NCBI RefSeq assembly: GCF_964340395.1
Contig: NC_135560.1
Coordinates: 1,297,501-1,361,500 of the forward strand
Source of the DNA: Glandiceps talaboti
Lineage: Eukaryota; Hemichordata; Enteropneusta; Spengelidae
Reading direction: 5' to 3'
Length of the DNA: 64,000 nucleotides
Shown: positions 24,341 through 34,384 of the stretch, piece by piece
Layout of the letters: each line of letters starts with the position of its first letter
How positions within the stretch are numbered: the first letter of the stretch is position 1
The notes under the pieces: generated by a model
What the model was told of the DNA's origin: nothing
What the model saw: the letters and a program-made list of their open reading frames with translations, nothing else
Databases searched by the model: none
Made by a program: the position numbers and the translations under genes

Positions 24341-24480
24341 TAGACTGTCAACAGTCGCTCGCGCCTTTTTTTCCTACGTTTTATCTAAACTCCGATCCGA
24401 CACAAGACTAGTATAATCGAAAACTGATATCGAGGGCCAAGTGGTCGAGGGCCGAAGGCCCGAGCGACTGTTGTCCCTTG
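24341..24480 (+). repeat. Left terminal inverted repeat of the 2.7-kb transposon
   Basis: Begins TAGACTGTCAACAGTCGCTC. It contains a short GGGCC-GAA-GGCCC hairpin that is missing from the right arm, which makes this arm about 17 bp longer. The arm can fold on itself through its 12-bp inner inverted motif. Confidence 0.88.
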
Positions 24481-24567
24481 CCGCGCCCTCATGCGATAAC
24501 AATAGGGACATTCATATTGTAGACTATTTGACATTTAGGTCATAGTTCACAAAGCTTGTCAATCAAA

Positions 24568-24845
24568 ATGAACATGGCGTCGCCGGAGTCACCAAGAGAG
24601 TCATCAACATATCAAGACGCATTGGAGAAACTTGGATACTCACACTTGAAAGACTTTCAGAGAAGAATTATAGATGCCTATGTCTCTGGGAAAGATGTTT
24701 TGTTAGTGTACTGACAGGAAGTGGCAAGTCCATAGCCTATGAAGCCCGGGCTATGAAGTCGCTCCGATCGTTCTCGATACAGCTAACAACATCTGCAACA
24801 CCATTGTCCTAGTAGTATCCCCATTGATACAGTGATAGCGCTAAT
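24568..24845 (+). pseudogene. RecQ-like helicase N-terminal remnant
   Basis: From ATG 24568 the protein starts MNMASPESPRESSTYQDALE, then LGYSHLKDFQRRIIDAYVSG and KDVLLV, the RecQ zero/Q-motif region. A frameshift near 24709 follows, after which LTGSGKSIAYEA is the Walker A (motif I). Another shift leads to IVLDTANNICNTIVLVVSPL, the motif Ia region, and then a stop. The DEAH, helicase C and zinc-binding parts are absent. RecQ-type helicases unwind DNA 3' to 5'. Here the sequence is a dead passenger or leftover of the transposon's own gene. Confidence 0.85.
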
Positions 24846-25254
24846 ATAATCCTGTATATTAAAACGGGAAGGCCCTTTTATTTGTGGTAATTTTGCTAAA
24901 CAATAGGGAAGTGGTAACAACTTAACTAAACTGCAGTTATGCATGTGTTCCGACCATTGACATATCTACCTACCGTACTGTGACCAAGTCATTATGAATA
25001 TATGACGTATGTTATTACTGCATTCGTCTTCAATATGAATGGAAATCTGAGGTACATTTCTCGAAATTACTTTCGGTCAGACATCAGAAAAGTTATGTCG
25101 ATTTTGCCGTTGATAACTTTATGCAGCTGTCAATCAACATGTAGTACACACAGACAAACTAATCCTAATGATGGTTACATTTATCTCCAAAATAAACAAG
25201 ATAGTCAATAGCTGAAAATCAGGATAGTGTGCCATATACATGTACACAATTACA

Positions 25255-25425
25255 AAAAGTAAATTTGTCATTGACGTCAATTCAAGCCGTCTTCTTTGAT
25301 TGAAACCAAGTTATTAACACTTTGAGTACAGATATTCTCTGTGTCTTGCACAACGACCAATCCCAAGCAGATTGGGCGAACAAACGCCTCGACCGCCTCT
25401 GTCTGATCTTCAGTGACGATAATTG
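25255..25425 (-). pseudogene. Start of the transposon's antisense ORF (truncated)
   Basis: On the minus strand an ATG near 25425 opens MSIIVTEDQTEAVEAFVRPI, followed by LGLVVVQDTENICTQSVNNL and a stop soon after. The copy at 5260 keeps the same N-terminus, with differences spread along it. The ORF is convergent with the RecQ remnant. Function unknown. Confidence 0.5.
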
Positions 25426-26929
25426 ACATTTTTAAAACTCATCCTGACTGCAAGTTCAGGCTGACGTACCTTTCTAAACTCTGACTGCACAGTTTATAAT
25501 ATGTTAGTACTTTGTACCACAAACAACTTGTCTGTGGTTTTACCATCATTTCACATCCATTTGTATACACAACCATTGCTATGAAGTGCTGATAGATAGA
25601 ACTTCTGTCAGTGTCACGTCTGTAGCCTCTGTTCGTACGATCGCGGCGTTGACTATCATAAAATTTCAATGATATTTTCAATGGCCAACAAAGTAGGAAG
25701 TGTGCCATATGTCGAAAGAAGAAGAGTTGCCCTACGATTATCCATTTATGAGCATTGTTCTAATTTACAACACAGTATTTGTAAAATACAAACTACGAGT
25801 ATATATAAACTACGAGTTTTTATTGTCTTGATTTTGTATCATACAGTAATTGTTAGTATCGCATTTCTTTTGAAAATGGTTTCAAATTCAATTCTGAATA
25901 CAATGAGATTCGCATTGTTTGAATATGTAACAATAAAATGTTCACAGTGTAGCAAAAACTTCAACTAAGTAAAGGAGTCTGAAGTTCGGTATGGTATTGG
26001 GTATTTTTACTCGTGATTGCCTGTACTGATCTTTCTTCAACTGTAAAATTTAACAAATCAGATGACCATGAAATGCTAATAAATTGTTGTCTGACGTACT
26101 TCAATTTATTGGGGTCACCCTATTTTTTTTCTGTTTTTCATTATCCCGCCGACCCAATGTTTCAACCCCCCCCCCCCCAACATCAACAACAAAAATCACA
26201 TAAAAAGAAAACATCAAGGAAAAGACACAACAAACATGACAAACTGTCATATCATATAGCATCGTGATAAAGATTACGTAAATTGACTCCTCAATCGGAA
26301 TCTGAAATAATGGGGTGCATGCAATAGCTTTAGGTACATATAGACTCAGTACTCTGAGGAGGCACTAGTTGAAGACGTGTCGGTTCGGAGCACGATCTCC
26401 GTGCCGTGGTAAATATGGAGGCACTTTTCTGTTTTTATTTCAGGTAGAACGTCTACCATTTGCACATTAGAATATTATCTACGCCTCACTATCACACATT
26501 TTATACATGAATTTTATTGCTATATAATATGCTAGCTGCAGTCGAGGGAAGGTAAAAAGGGTGTCCAAAACATCTATTGCTTGAGTGGAGTGTTGGTCGG
26601 AGTTGGTACAATAAGTTGACTTCCGTAGCACTCTCTCACTACCAGTACCACTGTAACAGCTAGCTGCTAAACAAAAGGCAACGACGTCATTTAAGAATGT
26701 TAAAAAAGTGTGTGGTTTCAAGCTTTAACAAAGAAAGATAGGAAAGGAAAAAGTACTTAATTATGACCATCAAAATGCATTTACGAAGACAAGTTTCCGC
26801 TGTAGTTTACGTGTGTTGAATGTTGAGTGACCTTACATTGAACTGTATGCAAATCATACGATATATAGAGAAACGCCCCATTAAATGACGTCACATCATG
26901 AATAAGTAATAGCAAGGGAGATGCGGAAA

Positions 26930-27051
26930 GGGACAACAGTCGCTCGGGACTTCAGCCCTCGATATCAGTTTGCGATTAGACTAGTGTTGCGCCGGATCGG
27001 AGTTTATATAAAACGTAGGAAAAAAAGGCGCGATTGACTGTCAACAGTCTA
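26930..27051 (-). repeat. Right terminal inverted repeat of the 2.7-kb transposon
   Basis: Read on the minus strand it starts TAGACTGTTGACAGTCAATC and follows the left arm with about 10% differences, ending near 'cgagcgactgttgtcccttt'. The outer bases adjoin the 9-bp target duplication. Confidence 0.88.
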
Positions 27052-27060
27052 AGTCTGGTA

Positions 27061-28221
27061 CTACGATACTATTAGAACTGAAGTGTTGGTGAAACAAGCC
27101 ACCCCACTGAACTTCATTCAATGTCTACATTCCAAACTCGGTGTTACTACTTATCAAAGCTGACCAGTCATCCCCACTGAGTGGCAATTGCAACACACAC
27201 ACACACATACACAGTCAACTACTAAGACATACACAGGGCAACTGAAGTTTTGATGAAGCCACAGAAATTTACTCTACATTGACATTTCAAAATCAGTGTA
27301 ACAAAGAAATACAGCTCAACTCTGTAGTCTATAGAAACAATGAATTTTAATTACAAATTAAAACTAATGTTTACTTCAAAATCAAAACTTTACTGCAACA
27401 ACAAATGTAGAAACTGTAAGTTCCAAACGAATGAAAACGTTAATGTTTGTAACAAAATAAAAAAAATAATTTATTGAAACCATAACTTCCTTATGAAGCA
27501 AACTTAAATGTTTACCTCAAAATCAAAGCTTTCAGACGACAAATTTAGAGACCAAAACAAACCCAAAAATTCAATAAATTACGCTGAAAAGTAGAGCTTT
27601 GATTTTGAGGTAAATGTTATAGTTTTGGATTCTAACTTCTGTAGTTTTACATAAGTTAGAAACTAAAACTTTAACTTTCAAATCAAAGCTCTACATATCA
27701 GCGTAATTTAGTCTGACATAATTACACTTATAAACATGGTTTGCATTTGCCATGTAAGAAAAAACCCAAAGCTACAGAAGTTAGAAACTAAAACTTTAAA
27801 ATCCACCTCAAAATCAAAGCTCTACCTGTCAATGTAATTTAGACTGGTGTATTAACACTTGTAAACGAGGTTTACATTTGTCATGTAAGAAAAACTAAAA
27901 CTACAGAAGTTAGCAACGAAAACTTTAAAATTTACCTCAAAATCAAAGCTCTACTTGTCAGAGTAATTTAGTCTGATATAATTACACTTGTAAACCAAAC
28001 AAGTAAATCAAAAGTAATTTTGTAGTTACAGAAAAGGCTTATTGATTTGTTTTTTAAAAATTATTTGTGAGTACGATACAAAAGTTCTGTTTCTAAAATT
28101 GTCCTCTGTTTTGACAAATTCAATCCATTTATATCTCGTTCCTCGTCTAGTTCATATGGTTGTCAGGAACTAGACTAACTCGTTCCATGTACATTGTCAA
28201 ACTTTATGTCGAACACTCTGT
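27061..28221. repeat. Intron with imperfect repeats of 'acctcaaaatcaaagct'
   Basis: Between about 27290 and 28000 a loose module with 'acctcaaaatcaaagctcta' and 'tgtaatttagtctgatataa' recurs three to four times about 125 bp apart. One module is inverted (27592-27615). 27160-27186 also repeats the 'gctgaccaatcatccccact' sequence that lies left of the transposon at 24284. No coding is seen. Confidence 0.55.
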
Positions 28222-28955
28222 TTATGTTGATGTTGGTTGAGGTGGTAGAGCCAGTGGTGGTATAATTGGCAGGGGTGGATGAACAGCCTGGTCATGGTTT
28301 AATGGGGTCCCTCCATGACAGTTTAGTAGTGTTCCTTGATGTTGTGAAACTGGAATTTCAGGAGCTCGAGGTAAAACGTGGTGTAGACGATTGACCCGTA
28401 GCTGAAAACTAATTGTTATATCCAGCTTGCGCATATGGTGAAGGCATGTACCATCCAGGAGAGGCATAGGGTGGATAGAAATTATAAGGATACACTATAT
28501 CGTGCGAAACAGACTTGTTGGAATGCCGGTGTGTATTTTCTTGTTGTTCCCGAGATTTACTAGTAAATGTAGGCTTATCACTTGACATCGCAGACTGTTG
28601 TTTTGGGAACATAATACCACATGTTTCCAACTTCTTCTGTATAGGATTAACTGGTTTTGGAGCCTTTCTCCTTCCCGATCCCTGTCTTTACATTGAAGGA
28701 GTCGATGATTGATGGTCAGAGTGTACTTTCCATTTTCAGATCTGATGGTACTTTGCCCTTGTAATGCTTCCGTAAAATCTCAGTGTCAATATTGACAATG
28801 AATCGTCTGACACGCCCATCTTTCATATACTTAGTGGGGTCACTGTTAATGAACAATCTTTCAAAACGATTTTCAAAACTGTTGAATAAAGAATTGGCTA
28901 CCCTTTGCTTGATTTCTAACTCCGTTTTTAAGGACTTTAGGTCGCTTTCAGCCAT
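28222..28955 (-). pseudogene. Unknown minus-strand ORF: coiled-coil-like then Pro/Tyr-rich tail, frameshifted
   Basis: Not recognised. From 28955 it reads AESDLKSLKTELEIKQRVAN, then FNSFENRFERLFINSDPTKY and RRFIVNIDTEILRKHYKGKV (helix-rich, charged). A frameshift near 28720 leads to RRKAPKPVNPIQKKLETCGI, then a Tyr/Pro-rich tail (YPYNFYPPYASPGWYMPSPY) with a stop near 28409. A further frame continues HPPLPIIPPLALPPQPTS to 28222. Composition and amino-acid order look like real coding. The frameshifts and the repeat inserted at its 5' side suggest a decayed gene, maybe gag-like from a mobile element. Confidence 0.45.
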
Positions 28956-28966
28956 TTTAGTCCCCG

Positions 28967-29446
28967 CCGGACGAAGTTCTGGACAGGGACTTATGGATTG
29001 GGTTCCATCCATCCGCCCGGAGCCGTTTCTTGGAGATGCCAAGGCCAATTTTTTTCAAACTTGGTACAGGGGCAACATACAATGGCATACATATGCAAGT
29101 CAATTTGTTTTATGATACGATCCAATATGGCCACCTAGCAGCCGTTTTGTTTGTGAATTTTCCCTGTCTAAAGCCATAACTCAGACATGCTTGAACAGAT
29201 CTCATTCAAAGTTGGTATTAGGACAGTGTTCTATGACATACATGTGCATATCCATTGTTGTCGTGATACGATCCAATATGGCTGCCTGGCAGCCATTTTG
29301 TTGGTGCAGTTTTCATGTCCAAAGCCATAACTCAGACATGCTTGAACAGAGTAGTGATATAAAAAACAACCATATAAGGCCAAACAACATTAACCAGGTT
29401 TGAAAAACTGCCAGTTCCTTAAAACCCTATGTCATTCTCAATGACT
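28967..29446 (+). mobile_element. Dispersed repeat copy ('tagtccccgccggacgaag' start) splitting a minus-strand ORF
   Basis: Runs from 'tagtccccgccgg' through 'ggagccgtttcttggagatg' and two 'gatacgatccaatatggc' modules to 'gtcattctcaatgacttg'. Same family as 10015-10700. Coding-like sequence with similar charged, helical composition lies on both sides on the minus strand, so the repeat probably inserted within one gene. Confidence 0.7.
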
Positions 29447-29720
29447 TGTTCTTTAACTGTGCTAGGTTGGCTAGTTCCTTTTTACTGTCCGGGTGAAGAT
29501 AAAGTTTGCCACATTGTATTACGCTGTAGCACGCATCACTTTTAGGGCACGATGCTTTTGTGTGTCCCAATTGCAAGTGACATTTTCTACATAATCTCTG
29601 AGAGCTGTCTCTGTATACTTTGGGATTTATACCCACATATTGGGTACCTGTTAATGTCCTTGTGTGAATGTAGAATGAAGTAGTGAGACTGGCAAGTATG
29701 TCTAGAAAAACTTTAATGTC
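29447..29720 (-). pseudogene. Unknown minus-strand exon-like segment with Cys/His-rich motif
   Basis: From about 29720, just after a possible acceptor (gtttgttactag), the frame reads DIKVFLDILASLTTSFYIHT, TGTQYVGINPKVYRDSSQRL, then CRKCHLQLGHTKASC, CYSVIQCGKLYLHPDSKKEL and ANLAQLKNK before entering the inserted repeat. The CxxC-H-C spacing followed by CxxxxxC and HP could bind zinc. It is probably the upstream part of the ORF at 28222-28955. No known family is assigned. Confidence 0.45.
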
Positions 29721-29779
29721 CTAGTAACAAACTAACTTGTTAAATCAATAACAAAATACATACACAAACTTTGGCTATC

Positions 29780-30290
29780 TTGAGGGCTACTCAGCACCAC
29801 TTGCAGCTGGGAAGATCACCAGCAGGTGTAAGGAGTATAGGCTACCTGGGGAGGTCCCAGCAGATAGGTCCTATGTGTGCTCCTGAATGTAAACATAAGT
29901 AAACCGAAAAGATCACCCGGGGAGGACCCGGCAGGTGTCGTAACCATAGCTACCTGGGGAGGACCCGGCAGACATAGCTAGGTGGTGAATTGTACAGGGG
30001 TAATTTGCAGTAAGCCGAGAAGAGCACCTGGGGAGGACCCGGCAGGCGTCTGTATACTAGCTACCTGGGGAGGACCCGGCAGACATAGCTAGGTTGAATT
30101 TGTACTGGGGAGAATTTACAATACGCCAAGAAGAGCACCCGGGGAGGACCCGACATAGCTAGGTTGAATTTGTACTGGGGAGAATTTACAATACGCCAAG
30201 AAGAGCACCCGGGGAGGACCCGGCAGGTGTCTTATCCTAGCTACCTGGGGAGGACCCGGCAGACATAGCTAGGTGAATGAATTTGTATTC
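29780..30290. repeat. GC-rich tandem repeat, unit about 110 bp
   Basis: Four to five imperfect copies spaced 105-111 bp, each with two 'ggggaggacccggcag' motifs plus 'agctacctgggg' and 'gacatagctaggt'. One unit is internally deleted (71-bp step, 30134 to 30205). It stands out from the AT-rich surroundings. No ORF. Confidence 0.85.
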
Positions 30291-30294
30291 GAAA

Positions 30295-30894
30295 TGAGCT
30301 GATTGATTAGTTTTCAGCTGACTGTAAACTGTATTGGGGTAATTGAACAAGGGGAAAAGGCCCGTCACTGTGGTAGTGCTGAGTAACCAAAGAAGATTTA
30401 CAGAACAGATTGAAAGTATCTGCAAGAAAACAAATGGTAATAACATTAGAACAGGTTATGTCTGGCCTGTATAGCGCCACATGTTGCAAGGATAAAGAAA
30501 TGCGATTAACATGTCTGAGAGAACTGCCTGATTTAGAACAAGTAAACGAAGGTGGTGATGGGGATGGTGGGTGGGATTGACTCGGTAGGCAGAGACAAAT
30601 TTAGCAATGTTCTCCAAACGCAGCTTGAACTAGACTGAGGCTAGAAGGAGCCTAAGTAGAAAATTATGCATAGTACAAACATTCTGACAATTTCCTGTGC
30701 TCCCCTTACGTATACACATGTAATCTGGTGATGACGTACATCCTCTGATATTTCCTGTGAGCATATTTGAACACTGGTTTGTGAACTAGATGCCAGGAGG
30801 AATGGAATGTTCAGGCTTATGAAAATATTCTGTATAAACTAAAATTAAATAAATTTTTAATTGTACTTCTCATCCAATGTTCGATATTTATCTG
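30295..30894. other. Intron segment without recognised feature
   Basis: No supported gene. 30857-30890 holds the displaced 3' end of the minus-strand ORF interrupted by the next element. Confidence 0.4.
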
Positions 30895-31848
30895 CAGGGG
30901 TCGAAATAATGAAAAAATTTCACTTGTCCACTGGGCAAGTAGAAAACAAAAAGTACTTGCCCAAATCAAAAAGTGCTTGCCCATTCCAAATAGTGGGGTA
31001 TTTTTGTGTGGCTTACAAATGCACTGTTGTGATTGATTGGGCTTTCTTTTGTTTATTATCAAAAAATGTCACTTTGAAAGTTTCTGTGGGTACTGAAAAG
31101 TGCTCTCCACAATAAACAGGTGTCCCAAATAATATTAATTGTCATGGCCTAATTAATATTAATACTATAGCATAGCATACAATTTTTGGTTCACTTGTAA
31201 AAAGTAGTTGTTAAAATAATTTTTTCAGCACTTTCATAAGCTATCAATATAAAAATTAACATTTATTTCAACACTGATGTAAAAAAACTTTCTAAGTATT
31301 TCCACCATGTCAATATATTTTCTTTCCTTCCTCATCCACACCAACTATTTTTCTCCCAGTATGATTTGTTTATATTTTCCTAGTAGTATTTTCAAATAAA
31401 ATGACTGTTGTAAAATTTGCAGTTGATTCAAACACTCAAAACCTGAAAAATCATGGTGTAATTTACTATTGTTGAACAATATTCAATGAGTCACTGGTCA
31501 TTCCAGGTATGTTTTCTTGATAGAGTAAACAAAGTATGTCAAGGACATTGACAGCTGGTCCAGATTGTTTTGAAAAGTGATCAGTCAAGAAAGACGTCTT
31601 CTCAATATTGATACAATGTTATAATTTTCCAGACTTGTTGGCACCTTGGTTATACAATGTATCCAAAATCCTATCAGACATGTGCAGTGTCTGATAAGTA
31701 CAGCATGAACACAGGCAAAAACACACCCGTGATCAATAATCATAAGAAATTCTCCTTGCCCCTTGGGACAAGTACTTTTCAAAACAACTTGCCCAAGCTT
31801 TGTAATCACTTGCCTGGGGCAAGTAAAAGGCCATTATTTCGACCCCTG
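30895..31848. mobile_element. 954-bp non-autonomous DNA transposon, TIR CAGGGGTCGAAATAATG
   Basis: Both ends carry the inverted 17-mer CAGGGGTCGAAATAATG. Subterminal ACTTGCCC/GGGCAAGT motifs are repeated in both orientations near each end. It is flanked by a 5-bp direct repeat ATCTG (30890-30894, 31849-31853). There is no transposase ORF. CAGGG ends recall hAT elements, but those make 8-bp duplications, so the superfamily is open. Confidence 0.88.
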
Positions 31849-32439
31849 ATCTGACAAACCATCCACCTCCATCACCTTTCGCTCAATCTCTCTTTGTTTC
31901 TGGTCGATTTCCAATTGAATAGGACTCTTATACATAGCATGGTCTAATCTCACCTCCTCTTGAGCTTCTTCACACTCCCAAATCTGACAGATAAGTAAGC
32001 GTGTGTGCTTGGCTGTGAGTTTGTCCATTTTGTTTGCATCTTGACAAATGGATAGATGTCTGTCAACATTACCCTCGGCACTACTGCACTGACCGTGACT
32101 TATGGCGGGAGATGTACCCTCCACAGATTTAACATTTACAGTTGGTACATTACCAACACATGCATAGTGATGGAGAAAACGAGAGTAATTACATCCTGTG
32201 AAATCAACGTACGTTCCTTCCATGTCCTTGTATGATAATCTCAGCATAGCCAAACGTTGTAGATATGGTATTTTCCGAATGAAATCATAGAATCCATCAT
32301 AATTCAACAAACACATTTCACTGTAGCTGATTTCTGTCATAGAACAACGTTCCTTCATATAGTAATCATAATGTACGTTAATGTCAATGATTTCATCAGA
32401 TTGACACAATTGAGTATCATGTTGAAGTATTGAAGCCAT
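31834..32439 (-). CDS. Hypothetical 201-aa protein, 3' end replaced by a transposon TIR
   Basis: An uninterrupted minus-strand ORF from ATG 32439. It begins MASILQHDTQLCQSDEIIDI and includes EISYSEMCLLNYDGFYDFIR, LAMLRLSYKDMEGTYVDFTG and a basic/acidic helical C-terminus (RLLICQIWECEEAQEEVRLD, QKQREIERKVMEVDG). No domain is recognised. The last residues QGSK and the TAA come from the TIR of the inserted transposon. Without the insertion and its 5-bp duplication the frame runs on about 10 codons to a TAA at 30859-30857. The intact length in a decaying intron suggests a nested gene or a young mobile-element ORF. Confidence 0.5.
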   Translation of the reverse strand: MASILQHDTQLCQSDEIIDINVHYDYYMKERCSMTEISYSEMCLLNYDGFYDFIRKIPYLQRLAMLRLSYKDMEGTYVDFTGCNYSRFLHHYACVGNVPTVNVKSVEGTSPAISHGQCSSAEGNVDRHLSICQDANKMDKLTAKHTRLLICQIWECEEAQEEVRLDHAMYKSPIQLEIDQKQREIERKVMEVDGLSDQGSK

Positions 32440-32700
32440 ATCGGACTAGAAAGTTGCACTGTTGCCGTGAAAATCATGAAGTAGCATATACTGTACGTGT
32501 ATTATGGTCCAACATGTTTAATTTCAACACATTTCACGTCACTGCACTAACATGACTTAAACACTGGTGTATAGTTTGGCGCATAATTTGACTGGACTTG
32601 AGAACCCAGTGTGAACCATGATCACATTACATCCTTGTTAGGTTCTGAACGTTAGGCGAGCAATTAACCCACTACTTTGTAAGGGGTGGGGTGCATTTTT

Positions 32701-32780
32701 AGCACAACTGAACTGAGGTTCAGTAGTGCTATAGGGATCGCCCGGCGTCTGTCTGTCTGTCTGTGTGTGTGTGTGTGTGG

Positions 32781-32815
<35 letters not shown>

Positions 32816-33997
32816 CAACTTAAAGTCAAAAACTGCTGAACCGATTGCCATGATATTTGGTGGGTCCATTACCTTGGGTGTCTAGTTGGGAAATTGTTCA
32901 AATCAAAATGATCGCATCACAGGTGTGTGATTTGGGTAAAAAAATGTGAGTTTTGGTCAAAAAACTTAAACTCAGAAACTACTGGGCAGATTGGTACGAA
33001 AGTTGGTTGGAAGATTCTTTAGGGGGTGTAAAGTAAGATTTGTTCATGACATGATGATTTCATCAGTGATATGCAAATTAGGGCTAAAAATGTGTCTTTT
33101 TGGTTAAAAATCTATAATTCTAAAACTACTGAGCAGATTGGGCTGAAATTTAATGGGGATGCATTTAGGGATGTATGGACGAAGATATATTAAGCATACA
33201 ATGATTCCATGGGTGATATGCAAATTAGGTGTAAGAATGTTCATTTTTGGTCAAAAACTTATATCTCAAAAAGTACTTGGTCAATGAGTCTGAAACTTGG
33301 CGAGATGTTTCTGAAACTGTTATTCTGCAGATTTTCTTCAAAATATTTTGACAAAATTGGCCCTAGTGACCATGACCACGCCCTTTAGCAACAACCAAAT
33401 GGCAGTATATTTGGGTCAAATAACAACATCATCTGGTAGGCAAGTGAGTAAACATTCAAAAATGTATGCAAATACCCTAGCAACCATGACCACGCCCATA
33501 GCAACAGCGAAACGGTGGTGTATTTCACAAAGATAACAACAGGGTTTAATAGACAATTGAATAAACATTCAAAAAATGTATGTAAATTTGCATAGCAACA
33601 AGACCATGCCCATAGCAACAGCAAAATAATCATGTATATTGCAAAGATAACAACAGGAATAGAAAGACAAATGAATAAACATTCAAAAAATGTATGCAAA
33701 TACCCTAGTAACCATGGCCACGCCCATAGCAACAGCCAAACAATGGTGTATTTCACAAAGATAACAATGGGGTTTAATAGACAATTGAATAAACATTCAA
33801 AACATGTATGTAAATTTGCCTAACAACATGACCACGCCCATAGCAACAGCCAAATGATAGCATTTATCGTAAAGATAGCAACATGGTTAGATAGGCAACT
33901 GGATAGTTATTCAGCAAATGAACACCTATTGTTAGCATATGGATAAACATTTTTAAAAACTGTACAGTTGTGCTACAACGCCATTGGCGGTATTTTT
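32701..33997 (+). mobile_element. HINE-like element, full-length copy
   Basis: 5' hairpin AGCACAACTGAAC-TGAG-GTTCAGTAGTGCT after a T-run, TCTG/TG tract at 32748-32812, several 'atagcaacagc' modules, and the 3' CGCCATTGGCG stem followed by TATTTTTT. No ORF of its own. Confidence 0.8.
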
Positions 33998-34384
33998 TAA
34001 AATCAAGCTGACCATTTACTAGTACTAGTATAGAATAATCCAGTAAAAACAACACATTGTCGTTATGAATATGAATTGTTTAGATATACTACGACGTAAT
34101 CTACAGCAATGAGCAAAATTATCCCATTTTAAGTTTAACAATTACAGTATACTTATCTGTCTCCCCCAGTTGAAATATAGTTTCGCTCAAAGTGAATTGA
34201 GTTTACATAATAATGGTTGGGGGGGGGGGGGGGGATTAGAACAATTGATTAGAAAAATTGATAAAATACTTGTTCGTCTCAAAAGCGTCCAACTATATCA
34301 TGAGACGACTTGCGACTAACTACATGGTACTCATTAATCAAAGTATCAAAGTGTGTCAAGAGTGCGCTGGTCAATGATTTTATT
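33998..34384. other. Spacer with poly-G tract
   Basis: Between two HINE-like copies. A G-run lies at about 34219-34234. Nothing else recognised. Confidence 0.4.

Larger units (their letters stand above)
24341..27051 (+). mobile_element. 2.7-kb DNA transposon with 9-bp target duplication (Mutator-like?), carrying helicase remnant
   Basis: Flanked by a perfect 9-bp direct repeat AGTCTGGTA (24332-24340 and 27052-27060). Long TIRs of about 120-140 bp (24341-24480; 26930-27051) begin TAGACTGT and share 'cctacgtttta', 'aaactccgatcc' and 'actgatatcgaggg'. Each TIR is itself closed by an inner inverted motif (AACAGTCGCTCG near the tip, CGAGCGACTGTT further in). Nine-base duplications with long TIRs fit Mutator-like elements, but no transposase is seen. 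Inside are a + strand RecQ-like remnant and a minus-strand ORF start. It is probably a deletion derivative of a larger element. Confidence 0.88.

Noticed and set aside
30895-31848. hAT element
   Set aside because: The CAGGG end suggests hAT, but the duplication is 5 bp (ATCTG), not 8, and no transposase is present, so the superfamily is left open.
33385-33756. Minus-strand ORF of 123 codons with hydrophobic repeats
   Set aside because: It lies inside a HINE-like element and its repetition mirrors the element's core modules. Similar ORFs appear in other copies with stops at other places.
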